NCBI GenBank assembly: GCA_016185015.1
Contig: JACPOI010000036.1
Coordinates: forward strand, 124,001 to 188,000
DNA length: 64,000 nucleotides
Reading direction: 5' to 3'
DNA from: Burkholderiales bacterium
Lineage (GTDB): Bacteria > Pseudomonadota > Gammaproteobacteria > Burkholderiales > Burkholderiaceae_C
Positions 8,281 to 15,423 of the stretch are shown here, one piece after another. Position 1 is the stretch's first letter, and every line of letters starts with the position of its first letter. A model generated the notes under the pieces. It was not told the origin of the DNA and searched no databases. It saw only the letters and a list, made by a program, of their open reading frames with translations. Both the position numbers and the translations under genes were made by a program.

Positions 8281-8371
8281 GCCGCGAAGTGTGAACTACG
8301 CCCGTGCGGGGGGATGCCAGACGCGCGTCGCTTCCCCATACTGCCTCCATCGGTCTTTGGAGGAGCACAAC

Positions 8372-8896
8372 ATGAAGTTCGCCACCTTGTTTTTTTTCGT
8401 CACCGCGCTGGTCGCGGTTGGGCCCGCGTGGTCCGATACGGCGTACCAGGCAACGTCGGCCGACAGCTGGCTGGCCCAGCGCCAGGCGCAGGAGCAGCAG
8501 GACGACACCCGCTACCGCGTCTGCGACGCGCAGCGCACCGACAACCCGGCCACCCGCAGCCTCGACTTCACCGCCAGCGGTCGCCGCTGCCTGATCGCCG
8601 CGCTGGGCCAGGCTGTCTCCGTGCAGGGCACGCTGGTGCTGCTGCGCAATGCCTCGGTGGCCCTGCGCAAGAACCCCACGGATCAGGCACTGCGCAAGGC
8701 GGCGCTGGGCGCCGTGGACCGGGCCCGCGTCAAGCTGGCCGCCGATCTGCCGGGCCTGCGCGAGCGTTTCAAGGAGGATGCCGCCGCGCTGGACCAGGCC
8801 GAGTTCTCCATCCACCTGCCGCAGCTGCATGAGCAGCAGCAACAGTGGCGGCTGAAGGCCTACATGGCTGCGTCGCGGGCAGCCGGGCAGGACTGA
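8372..8896 (+). CDS. Periplasmic hypothetical protein
   Basis: 174 residues. The start is fixed by a strong Shine-Dalgarno (GGAGGA at 8359-8364) and by the signal peptide MKFATLFFFVTALVAVGPAWS. The mature part is Gln-rich and helical, with two Cys (YRVCDAQ and RRCLIAAL) spaced about 27 residues apart that could pair. Coiled-coil-like heptads fill the C-terminal half. Family not recognised. It is convergent with the OsmC-like gene. Confidence 0.72.
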   Translation: MKFATLFFFVTALVAVGPAWSDTAYQATSADSWLAQRQAQEQQDDTRYRVCDAQRTDNPATRSLDFTASGRRCLIAALGQAVSVQGTLVLLRNASVALRKNPTDQALRKAALGAVDRARVKLAADLPGLRERFKEDAAALDQAEFSIHLPQLHEQQQQWRLKAYMAASRAAGQD

Positions 8897-8917
8897 ACCC
8901 GCACACCGCGCGCGCGG

Positions 8918-9343
8918 TCACTTGCGGCGCAGCGTGCCCGTCAGGTCCGTGCCCGGCGCCACGGTGTTGAAGACCGTGCCGTATTTCTTCACGTTCTCAT
9001 GCAGCAGGGCCAGGCGCTGCTCGCTCTCGTCCGTGTCCACGATGATCTCGTAGCGGATGCTCTCCATCTTGGGCGGCACGTCCTGGCGCACACCGTCCAC
9101 CACCACCTCTACCCCGCGCAGCTGGAATTTGAGGATGGGCACCACCCGCTCGATGCCCTTGACCATGCAGGCCGAGAGCGCGGCCAGCAGCAGCTCGGCC
9201 GGGTTGAAGGCGGCGGGGTTGCCGGCCAGGTCCGTGTCCAGCGCGATCTCGGCGCTCTTGCAGACGGCGCGGCTGCTGTGTGCGTCCACGCGGCGGGTTT
9301 CCACGTGGAAGGTCATCTTGGCGGGGGTGGGGCTCATATGCAT
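8918..9343 (-). CDS. OsmC family protein
   Basis: 141 residues with the OsmC pattern: an N-terminal beta strand region, then NPAELLLAALSACMVKGIERV, which carries the conserved peroxidatic Cys in the central helix. The C-terminal region reads KKYGTVFNTVAPGTDLTGTL where classical OsmC/Ohr enzymes have the second Cys; here that position holds no Cys, so this belongs to the single-Cys YhfA-like branch. Organic-hydroperoxide reduction is therefore less certain than in Ohr. The start could also be the Met two codons downstream. Confidence 0.85.
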   Translation of the reverse strand: MHMSPTPAKMTFHVETRRVDAHSSRAVCKSAEIALDTDLAGNPAAFNPAELLLAALSACMVKGIERVVPILKFQLRGVEVVVDGVRQDVPPKMESIRYEIIVDTDESEQRLALLHENVKKYGTVFNTVAPGTDLTGTLRRK

Positions 9344-9419
9344 CCTTGCTTGCGTGAATCAGAAGTCAGACGCGGAGTTCGCGCCTTCGACCAGCTTCAG
9401 CCAGCCGGCCTGCAGTCAA

Positions 9420-10172
9420 TCACTTGGCGGGCTGAGCGAGCTGGCGCAGGAAGGCGATGCGCTCGTTCAGCATCTGGTGTTGTTGCTGGCTCGTCAGGCC
9501 TGCCGCGCCTTCCGTGACGTCCTTGCGGCTTGTTTCCAGAGTCTGGATCGCTTTCTCGGCCCAGGCTAGCCATGCCGTTTTCTGTGAGCCCGTGTAGAGC
9601 TTGTGCGCTTCCATCACGAAGGTCTTGAAGTGATCGAACTCCACCATGCCACCTGCGCCCTCGTCCCAGGGCGGGCTCAGATTTTCGAGTGCCTTGTCCA
9701 GGAAAAACAAGCGGATGCGCCAGGCCTCCTGCGATTCACCCATGGCCTCAATCTCCGAAAGCCGCGCGACGGTGGGCGCGCAATAGATGGGTTCCTTGGC
9801 CACCCACGCGACGGCCCATGGATCTCCATGGAAATCGACGCCCAGCTCCATGTACTTTTCATGGCTCAGGAAATACGCCACTTCGGGTGAGCGTCCGACG
9901 GCCGATTTGCGCAGCAGCGTATCGACGGGCTGCGAGCTTCGGACTTGGGCCGACTGGAATGACTCCACGAATGCGCGATCTGATTCGAGGGTGCGAACGA
10001 GGGAGGTGCATGCTTTCACGTCCGCTTCGAACCGTGCGAGCAGTGCAGCCGGCGTTTGGGCTGGTATCTCCGGCGGCACTTCGGGCTCGGGCGGCTGGCA
10101 GGCCGTGAGCAGCAGAGCGGACAGGCCCAGCAGGGCCAGGGCAAAGAGGCGGAGGCTGGGCGGGGTGTGCAT
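9420..10172 (-). CDS. Putative lipoprotein of unknown function
   Basis: 250 residues. The N-terminus MHTPPSLRLFALALLGLS ends in a lipobox (LLTAC), giving a predicted lipidated Cys followed by a Pro-rich spacer (QPPEPEVPPEIP). The rest is mostly helical with no recognised domain; one Cys lies in the VKACTSLV segment and one in EPIYCAPT. The frame extends further upstream, but only this Met gives a valid leader. It is divergent from the cold-shock/Excalibur gene at 10303. Confidence 0.75.
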   Translation of the reverse strand: MHTPPSLRLFALALLGLSALLLTACQPPEPEVPPEIPAQTPAALLARFEADVKACTSLVRTLESDRAFVESFQSAQVRSSQPVDTLLRKSAVGRSPEVAYFLSHEKYMELGVDFHGDPWAVAWVAKEPIYCAPTVARLSEIEAMGESQEAWRIRLFFLDKALENLSPPWDEGAGGMVEFDHFKTFVMEAHKLYTGSQKTAWLAWAEKAIQTLETSRKDVTEGAAGLTSQQQHQMLNERIAFLRQLAQPAK

Positions 10173-10302
10173 GAGTGCCAGTGTAGTGCTGGCGTTTGAG
10201 GTCATGCCCAGGCCCGGCGGCGGGCGCGATCTCACTCCGGGGCGACTATCATGGGCGACACTGCGGCGCAGACCGCAGGATGCAACCGACAGGGGGAACA
10301 TC

Positions 10303-10875
10303 ATGCGTTTTGACGGAACGCTCAAGAGCTGGAACACCGAGCGCGGTTTCGGATTCATCACGCCCCGCACCGGCGGGCAGGACATCTTCATCCACATCTC
10401 CGCCTTTCCGCGTGACGGCTTGGCGCCGCGCGAGGGAGAGGCCTTGAGCTTCGAGGTGGAAAGCACCCCCGAGGGCAAGAAGCGTGCGACACGGGTGCAG
10501 CGCCCCGGCGCTGCGACGACAGCCCATGGACCTGGCCCGCGCGAACCACGCCGGCACCGTGCGGAGCGACGCGGATCAGGTTTGGGTCGCGGTCTCATCG
10601 CACTGGCCCTGCTGGGTGCGCTGGGCTGGTATGGCTACGGGGAGTACCAGCGGGGCGTGGCCGTACGCGCCCAGCCGGTGGGGACGGCCCCAGCAGCCCC
10701 GGATGTGCTGTCGTCGGGAAATTTTCGCTGCGACGGGCGCACGCATTGCTCGCAGATGACCTCGTGCACCGAGGCCAGGTATTTCCTCAGAAACTGTCCC
10801 GGTGTGCAAATGGACGGCAACAACGACGGTGTGCCCTGCGAGCAGCAGTGGTGTACGAGCCCGTTTGCCAAGTGA
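10303..10875 (+). CDS. Cold-shock domain - transmembrane - Excalibur domain fusion
   Basis: 190 residues. Residues 1-67 are a cold-shock domain with both RNP motifs (RGFGFITP and DIFIHIS). A basic linker leads to one membrane helix near residues 97-115 (LIALALLGALGWYGYG). Residues ~148-186 match the Excalibur Ca2+-binding motif (DGNNDGVPCE) with paired Cys. Topology would place the nucleic-acid-binding domain in the cytoplasm and Excalibur in the periplasm. A ribosome-binding site (AGGGGGAA) precedes the ATG. The role of this protein class is unknown. Confidence 0.85.
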   Translation: MRFDGTLKSWNTERGFGFITPRTGGQDIFIHISAFPRDGLAPREGEALSFEVESTPEGKKRATRVQRPGAATTAHGPGPREPRRHRAERRGSGLGRGLIALALLGALGWYGYGEYQRGVAVRAQPVGTAPAAPDVLSSGNFRCDGRTHCSQMTSCTEARYFLRNCPGVQMDGNNDGVPCEQQWCTSPFAK

Positions 10876-10892
10876 GGCCGCGCGGCCTCACT
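10871..10892. terminator. 22-bp perfect palindrome spanning two convergent stop codons
   Basis: The half-site AGTGAGGCCGC is followed at once by its exact reverse complement. The + stop (10873-10875) and the - stop of the DUF427 gene (10888-10890) both lie inside it. It lacks a T-run, so it is at most a weak or factor-assisted bidirectional terminator. I infer that role from its position. Confidence 0.5.
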
Positions 10893-11169
10893 CCTCGATC
10901 TTCACGCCCTTCCAGAAGGCCACGCGGCCCTGGATCAGATGGGCCTCGGGCTTGGGCTCGGGGTAAAACCACACGGCCTCGGGCAGCATGTCGCCGTTGA
11001 CCATGAGCGAGTAGTAATGCGCCTCGCCCTTCCAGGGGCAGGTGGTCTTGTGGTTGCTGAAGGTCACGTATTCGCGCTTGAGCGTGTGCTCGGGGAAGTA
11101 GTGGTTGCCTTCCACCAGCACGGTGTCGTCACTCTCGGCGATGACGGTGTTGTTCCAGGTGGCTTTCAT
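10888..11169 (-). CDS. DUF427 domain protein
   Basis: 93 residues with the DUF427 pattern: ATWNNTVIAES, then VEGNHYFP, then the signature TCPWKGEAHYYSL and the PEAVWFYPEPKP block. The family is small and beta-rich, with unknown function. The ATG overlaps the stop of the retron reverse transcriptase by four bases (ATGA), so its translation is now coupled to the retron operon. It was presumably downstream of glnS before the island inserted. Confidence 0.9.
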   Translation of the reverse strand: MKATWNNTVIAESDDTVLVEGNHYFPEHTLKREYVTFSNHKTTCPWKGEAHYYSLMVNGDMLPEAVWFYPEPKPEAHLIQGRVAFWKGVKIEE

Positions 11170-12146
11170 GATGACTTGTCCGGTTGAGGAGGTAAAGAGT
11201 CAGTAGAAGATGTTCGGTAAGTCATCAGACTCTTTGCATCCAAACCATATCTTCTAGCTAAGTTAACGACGAATGACTTGTCAACGGAGTAAAGGAACGA
11301 CAGGTGGCCTTTTAGCGATACAGCTTCTTCTGTGCTCAATTGGCCTTTGATCATTGAATGGACTTGGGCTCTGATCAATCGCTTCTTATCCCGTCCGATA
11401 GATGCGGTTCCTTCGTTGGACAGCACTAAGCCAGTAAGCGTTCTCCGGTTCTTTGTAGAGACATTAACTGTCTTTGCCGGATTCAGCGAAAGTTTCAGAT
11501 AGTCGAGTTGACTAAGGAGGCCTTCTACAAACGCTTTTGCAGGATCGAGAGTCCTAGGATTTTGTGTCGAAAGAGCGATGTCATCTGCATAGCGGCTGTA
11601 TGTAATTCCATTTGCTTGGCAGTAGCCCAACAACTTCTCATCAAACTCGTACATCACGCAATTGCTAATAAAAGGCGAGCTGGGGGCGCCAATTGAAAGG
11701 CGCAACGTTTCTTCCTTCTTCGGAGAACGAAGCAGCAACTGGCACGCAATGTACCGTTCGTCAGCGCTCAGATCCGTTTGTTGGATCAGCAACCTGTTAA
11801 TGGCGTCTTTTGTGATGGAAGGAAAGAAATCTTTGAAATCTAGTTTCAGTAAGTACCTGTTCCCTGCATGTTTTTCCGCATGTTCTTTGATAGAACGCTC
11901 TTTTACATATGCAGCAGCGGCCTCGCTCACCTTTAGATGGCTGAGCTCGTTGCTGATGAGAAGGCGCTGTACGAATTTCAGCTCTTTGGTAGGTTGCGCA
12001 ATCAAGCGCAGTCCACCACTTCTCTTTTTGATATGGTGTTCCTTGTATCGCTTCGGCGCAGTAAGTATCAAGATCGCGAGATCTGTGTAACTGAAGGGGC
12101 TGCGCTCAACCATGCGAGCAAACATATTGGTTTCTAGAAAGCTCAT
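11166..12146 (-). CDS. Retron reverse transcriptase
   Basis: 326 residues, the usual length for retron RTs and with no maturase or endonuclease domain. Catalytic motifs are present: LDFKDFF (Asp103), GAPSSPFISN (153-162) and YADD (186-189). Retron-specific elements are the region-X equivalent RSIKEHAEKH (residues 84-93; canonical NAxxH here reads HAEKH) and the region-Y TG in RTLTGLVLSNEG (237-239, canonical VTG). The C-terminal part after IGRDKKRLIRA would be the msr-recognition thumb. It should prime from a branching G in the msr and copy the msd into msDNA. It overlaps the effector gene by four bases (ATGA). DNA here is much AT-richer than the flanks. Confidence 0.93.
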   Translation of the reverse strand: MSFLETNMFARMVERSPFSYTDLAILILTAPKRYKEHHIKKRSGGLRLIAQPTKELKFVQRLLISNELSHLKVSEAAAAYVKERSIKEHAEKHAGNRYLLKLDFKDFFPSITKDAINRLLIQQTDLSADERYIACQLLLRSPKKEETLRLSIGAPSSPFISNCVMYEFDEKLLGYCQANGITYSRYADDIALSTQNPRTLDPAKAFVEGLLSQLDYLKLSLNPAKTVNVSTKNRRTLTGLVLSNEGTASIGRDKKRLIRAQVHSMIKGQLSTEEAVSLKGHLSFLYSVDKSFVVNLARRYGLDAKSLMTYRTSSTDSLPPQPDKSS

Positions 12147-13066
12147 TTGGAACCCTCCAGAGCTTTTTTGAGCATTGCATCCTCTTGGGCGAGGATCGCG
12201 GAATCGGTCTTAAACCGCGCCCTATCGAATCGCTTACCAGGTAAGCCTTGATAGTTAAGGAGTGGATGCGCATGACGGCCTGGCGTGCAGAGTATCTTTT
12301 CGGTGCCTAGCTCCTTGAGATTTGCTAGCCCCAACATATCCAACAGTTTTGCTTGCCTATTTAATTCGGATGGCGTGGGGTTGTAAGCGAATTTCTGTGC
12401 GATTTCTATCAGGGTACTTGTACGAATCGACTGGTAGAGATCGGCAAGGTCTGCGGCGAGCAGTAGCCTGTGAGCACGCTTATTTGCATCCCAACTTTCT
12501 GATTTGTGTGCCTTCGCCAAACGAGCATGAATGCTTTTGGTGATGATTTCCAACTCAGTCTGATCAAGTTTCTCGTAACTCTCAGACGGTAATACGCAGA
12601 CGGCATCATCGTCTGGATGATGCTTGGATATACGACGCAGCGGGCCAAGCTCTATAAATGAGGTGCTGTTTCGAAATCTTTCCGACATGACCACTAGCAA
12701 CTTCTTGCAAAGATCAACGTCGTTTGCGAATGCGCCTAGTTCTACCCAAGCTCCTGGAGATTCAAGAAAAATGACAATGAGCTGCGCTAGGCAGCCAGCA
12801 TCGCTTTCGAATTCAAGCAGATCCGGGTAGCCTGCAAAGTTCCACCAGTCTGGATAATCTTCAGGCTTAGCGAGGTTTGGAGCGAAAGAGGCTCTCGAAC
12901 TGAATGCGTGACGTAAATATTTGTCACGGAAGGAAATTGGCTCCGGATCCTTGATGTCACTGATCTGCCCCCCGAAGACCCAAATCCGCTCAGGGAGCTT
13001 GATGATTTTTGTCGACGAGAAATCGACCTGTGACTCAAATAGCGCAAGCTGATTCGACAAGCTCAA
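12143..13066 (-). CDS. Retron effector: nucleoside deoxyribosyltransferase-like protein (RcaT type)
   Basis: 307 residues. A Rossmann-like start (RIWVFGGQ, 28-34) and the block LIVIFLESPGAWVELGAF (96-113) match the effector of retron Eco1/Ec86, which I recall as ILFPESPGSFTELGAF. Glu109 would be the catalytic Glu. The following RNSTSFIELGPLRRISK block also matches. Residues ~175-300 look like the helical and winged-helix C-terminal part. The start is TTG: a TAG lies directly upstream in frame and no ATG is near. A second TTG at 13060, better spaced from AAGG (13070-13073), may be the real start. In the Eco1 system the effector is inhibited by RT-msDNA and released by phage; the same is inferred here. 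Confidence 0.87.
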   Translation of the reverse strand: MSLSNQLALFESQVDFSSTKIIKLPERIWVFGGQISDIKDPEPISFRDKYLRHAFSSRASFAPNLAKPEDYPDWWNFAGYPDLLEFESDAGCLAQLIVIFLESPGAWVELGAFANDVDLCKKLLVVMSERFRNSTSFIELGPLRRISKHHPDDDAVCVLPSESYEKLDQTELEIITKSIHARLAKAHKSESWDANKRAHRLLLAADLADLYQSIRTSTLIEIAQKFAYNPTPSELNRQAKLLDMLGLANLKELGTEKILCTPGRHAHPLLNYQGLPGKRFDRARFKTDSAILAQEDAMLKKALEGSK

Positions 13067-13200
13067 CTACCTTGATCGTAGGCACGAAAAACAAAGGGAG
13101 CTTGCGGACGACTTTTTCGTGCCGTTGAAGCTCTCCACCTATACGCAGTCCTGCGAAGCGCCGGACATTGATAGACAAGCTACCAAAACGCGTAATTGAG
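13062..13200 (-). ncRNA. Retron msr-msd RNA
   Basis: Found by reading the gap between glnS and the effector on the minus strand. a1 CTCAATTAC (13200-13192) pairs with a2 GTAGTTGAG (13070-13062) over 9 bp with one G-U. A G follows a1 at 13191, a candidate branch point in the position seen in Eco1. Two msr hairpins follow: TTGGTAG/CTATCAA (13186-13180 with 13174-13168, loop CTTGT) and GTCC-g-GCG/CGC-a-GGAC (13166-13148). The msd is an 11-bp perfect hairpin GGCACGAAAAA/TTTTTCGTGCC (13123-13113 with 13091-13081) with a 21-nt loop, ending just before a2. Order and size match a type II-like retron. Exact ends are predicted, not measured. Confidence 0.8.
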
Positions 13201-13213
13201 ATGCGAACGCTTG

Positions 13214-13242
13214 ATCATATTGGGAAGAGCTGTCGAATGCAA
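13214..13242 (-). promoter_or_regulatory. Candidate sigma-70 promoter of the retron operon
   Basis: On the minus strand TTGCAT (13242-13237) and TATGAT (13219-13214) are separated by exactly 17 nt. The -10 box matches 5 of 6 consensus bases and the -35 box 3 of 6. The predicted start near 13207 lies a few bases before the a1 segment, as expected for an msr-msd transcript that continues into the effector and RT. Confidence 0.6.
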
Positions 13243-13265
13243 GACGACCCCTTAAGCATCCAGAC

Positions 13266-15353
13266 TTACTTTCCCCAGCTATCTTTCAACCCCGTGACCC
13301 GATTGAAGACGGGCTTACCCTTGGTATGGTCCAGTCGATCCGCCACAAAGTACCCATGCCGCTCGAACTGGAACTTGTCGTCCGCCGTAGCCTGGGCCAG
13401 TGACGGCTCCACATAGGCCGTGACGGTCTTGAGGCTGTCCGGGTTCAGGCTGGACAAGAAGTCCTTGCCACCGGCATCGGGCTGCGCTTCGGTGAACAGG
13501 CGGTCATACAGGCGCACCTCGGCGGCCACGCCGTCGGCCACGGCCACCCAGGTGATGGCGGCCTTGGCCTTGACGCTGTCGGCGCCCGGCGTGCCGCTCT
13601 TGGTGCCGGGGATGACCTTGGCGTGCACTTCGGTCACCTGGCCGGCTGCATCGCGTAGGCAGCCGGTGCATTCGATCACGTAGCCGCCCTTGAGACGCAC
13701 CACATTGCCGGGGAAGAGGCGCTTGTAGCCCTTGGGCGCCACTTCTTCAAAGTCTTCGCGCTCGATCCACACTTCGCGGCCGATGAGGAAACGGCGCAGG
13801 GCGGGGGCGACCTGGCCTTCTTCCACATGCGGCAGGGCGGGCAGGCTGCACTCTTCGGTGTAGCTGTCGCTGCCAAAGGCCTCGGCCCAGTTGGTGAGCA
13901 CCAGTTTCACCGGGTCCAGCACGGCCATGCCGCGGTGGGCCTTGCTTTCCAGGTCTTCGCGCAGGCAACCTTCCAGCGTGGAGTAATCAATCCAGGAATA
14001 GTCCTTGGTGACGCCGATGCGTTCGGCAAAGAGCTGGATGCTCTCGGGCGTGTAACCGCGGCGGCGCAGGCCGACTATTGTTGGCATGCGCGGGTCGTCC
14101 CAGCCGCTCACGCGCTTTTCCGTCACAAGTTGGGCCAGCTTGCGTTTGCTGGTGATCACGTAGGTGAGGTTCAGGCGCGCGAACTCGTGCTGGTGCGGCA
14201 GCAGGAAGACGTTGGGGCGCTGGCCGTCCAGGGCGTGGGCCAGCAGGGGGGTGAACTGCGCGGTTTCCTTCTTGAGCAGGGCGAAGAAGGCGGGCAGGTC
14301 GTGCAGCACGGCGTCGGGGTTGTGGCCCCACTTGGCGAACAGGGTGCGCAGCTGGCCTTCGGCGGCGCTGGCAAAGAGCTTGTCCGCATGGTTATGGCAG
14401 TGCAGCGCGAATTCCTTGCCGGCTTCCACGCCCTGGCCTTCGATCTTCTCGATCAAGGCTTTCGCCTGTTCGAACTGCGGCGTGCGCAGGATGGGGACGA
14501 TGCGCTTCAGCGTCCAGTCGTAGAAGGGGCGCTGGTCTTCGAACTCCAGCGTGCAGATGCTGTGGGTGATGTACTCCAGCGCGTCCTCGATGGGGTGCGC
14601 AAAGGCGTACATGGGGTAGATGCACCAGGCATCACCCGTGTTGTGGTGGGTGGCGCGGCGGATGCGGTAGATGGCCGGGTCGCGCAGGTTGATGTTGGGG
14701 CTGGCCATGCTGATCTTGGCGCGCAGCACCATGGAGCCATCGGCATGCTTGCCGGCACGCATTTCGCGAAAGCGCGCCAGGTTCTCGGCGGGCGTGCGGG
14801 TGCGGAAAGGGCTGTCGGTGCCGGGCTTGCCGAAGTCGCCGCGGTTGGCGCGCATCTCCTCGGGCGTCTGCTCGTCCACATAGGCGTGGCCGGTTTCCAC
14901 CAGGTACTCGGCGGCGCGGTACATGAAATCAAAGTAGTTGCTGGCGTAGAACAGGTGGCTGTCGCCGTGCGCGTCCCAGCCGAAACCCAGCCACTTGACC
15001 GCGTCGGTGATGGAGTCGACGTACTCCTGCTCTTCCTTCTCGGGGTTGGTGTCGTCGAAGCGCATGTGGCAGACGCCACCGTAGTCGCGCGCCAGGCCGA
15101 AGTTCAGGCAGATGCTCTTGGCGTGGCCCACGTGCAGGTAGCCGTTGGGTTCGGGCGGGAAGCGGGTGCGGATGCGGGCGGGGTCGGCCACGGAGCCTTT
15201 GGCCTGCTCGTGTTCGGTGGCGGTGCCGGGGGCATGGCCCCAGCGGCGGCCGCTGTAGGTGCCGGCGGCCAGGTCGTGCTCGATGATCTGGCGCAGGAAG
15301 TTGCTGGCTTTGGCGGGGGCTTCTTTGTTCTCGGGGGTGCTGGGCTTGCTCAT
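13266..15353 (-). CDS. glnS: Glutaminyl-tRNA synthetase with extra internal segment
   Basis: Charges tRNA-Gln with glutamine. Class I signatures are clear: PPEPNGYLHVGHAKS (HIGH box) and VITSKRKL (KMSKS-type loop), with WDDPRMPTIVGLRRRGYTPE and the C-terminal beta-barrel ending FNRVTGLKDSWGK. At 695 residues it is about 140 longer than the E. coli enzyme. Roughly 100 of these form one insertion, residues ~285-385, between FYDW and PHQHEFARLNL, where E. coli has only a few residues. The insertion (FEQAKALIEKIEGQGVEAG...) looks helical. The retron island begins right after the stop codon. Confidence 0.96.
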   Translation of the reverse strand: MSKPSTPENKEAPAKASNFLRQIIEHDLAAGTYSGRRWGHAPGTATEHEQAKGSVADPARIRTRFPPEPNGYLHVGHAKSICLNFGLARDYGGVCHMRFDDTNPEKEEQEYVDSITDAVKWLGFGWDAHGDSHLFYASNYFDFMYRAAEYLVETGHAYVDEQTPEEMRANRGDFGKPGTDSPFRTRTPAENLARFREMRAGKHADGSMVLRAKISMASPNINLRDPAIYRIRRATHHNTGDAWCIYPMYAFAHPIEDALEYITHSICTLEFEDQRPFYDWTLKRIVPILRTPQFEQAKALIEKIEGQGVEAGKEFALHCHNHADKLFASAAEGQLRTLFAKWGHNPDAVLHDLPAFFALLKKETAQFTPLLAHALDGQRPNVFLLPHQHEFARLNLTYVITSKRKLAQLVTEKRVSGWDDPRMPTIVGLRRRGYTPESIQLFAERIGVTKDYSWIDYSTLEGCLREDLESKAHRGMAVLDPVKLVLTNWAEAFGSDSYTEECSLPALPHVEEGQVAPALRRFLIGREVWIEREDFEEVAPKGYKRLFPGNVVRLKGGYVIECTGCLRDAAGQVTEVHAKVIPGTKSGTPGADSVKAKAAITWVAVADGVAAEVRLYDRLFTEAQPDAGGKDFLSSLNPDSLKTVTAYVEPSLAQATADDKFQFERHGYFVADRLDHTKGKPVFNRVTGLKDSWGK

Positions 15354-15423
15354 GAAGCCATTTTAGATGCCGGTCCCCGGGCTGTGCGGGCTTGCTACCA
15401 TGGGCGTCACAGGAGGGCTCTTC

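Noticed and set aside
11166-12146. Group II intron or diversity-generating retroelement reverse transcriptase
   Set aside because: No maturase or endonuclease region, no intron boundary motifs and no template/variable repeat seen nearby; effector neighbour and msr-msd structure fit a retron better.
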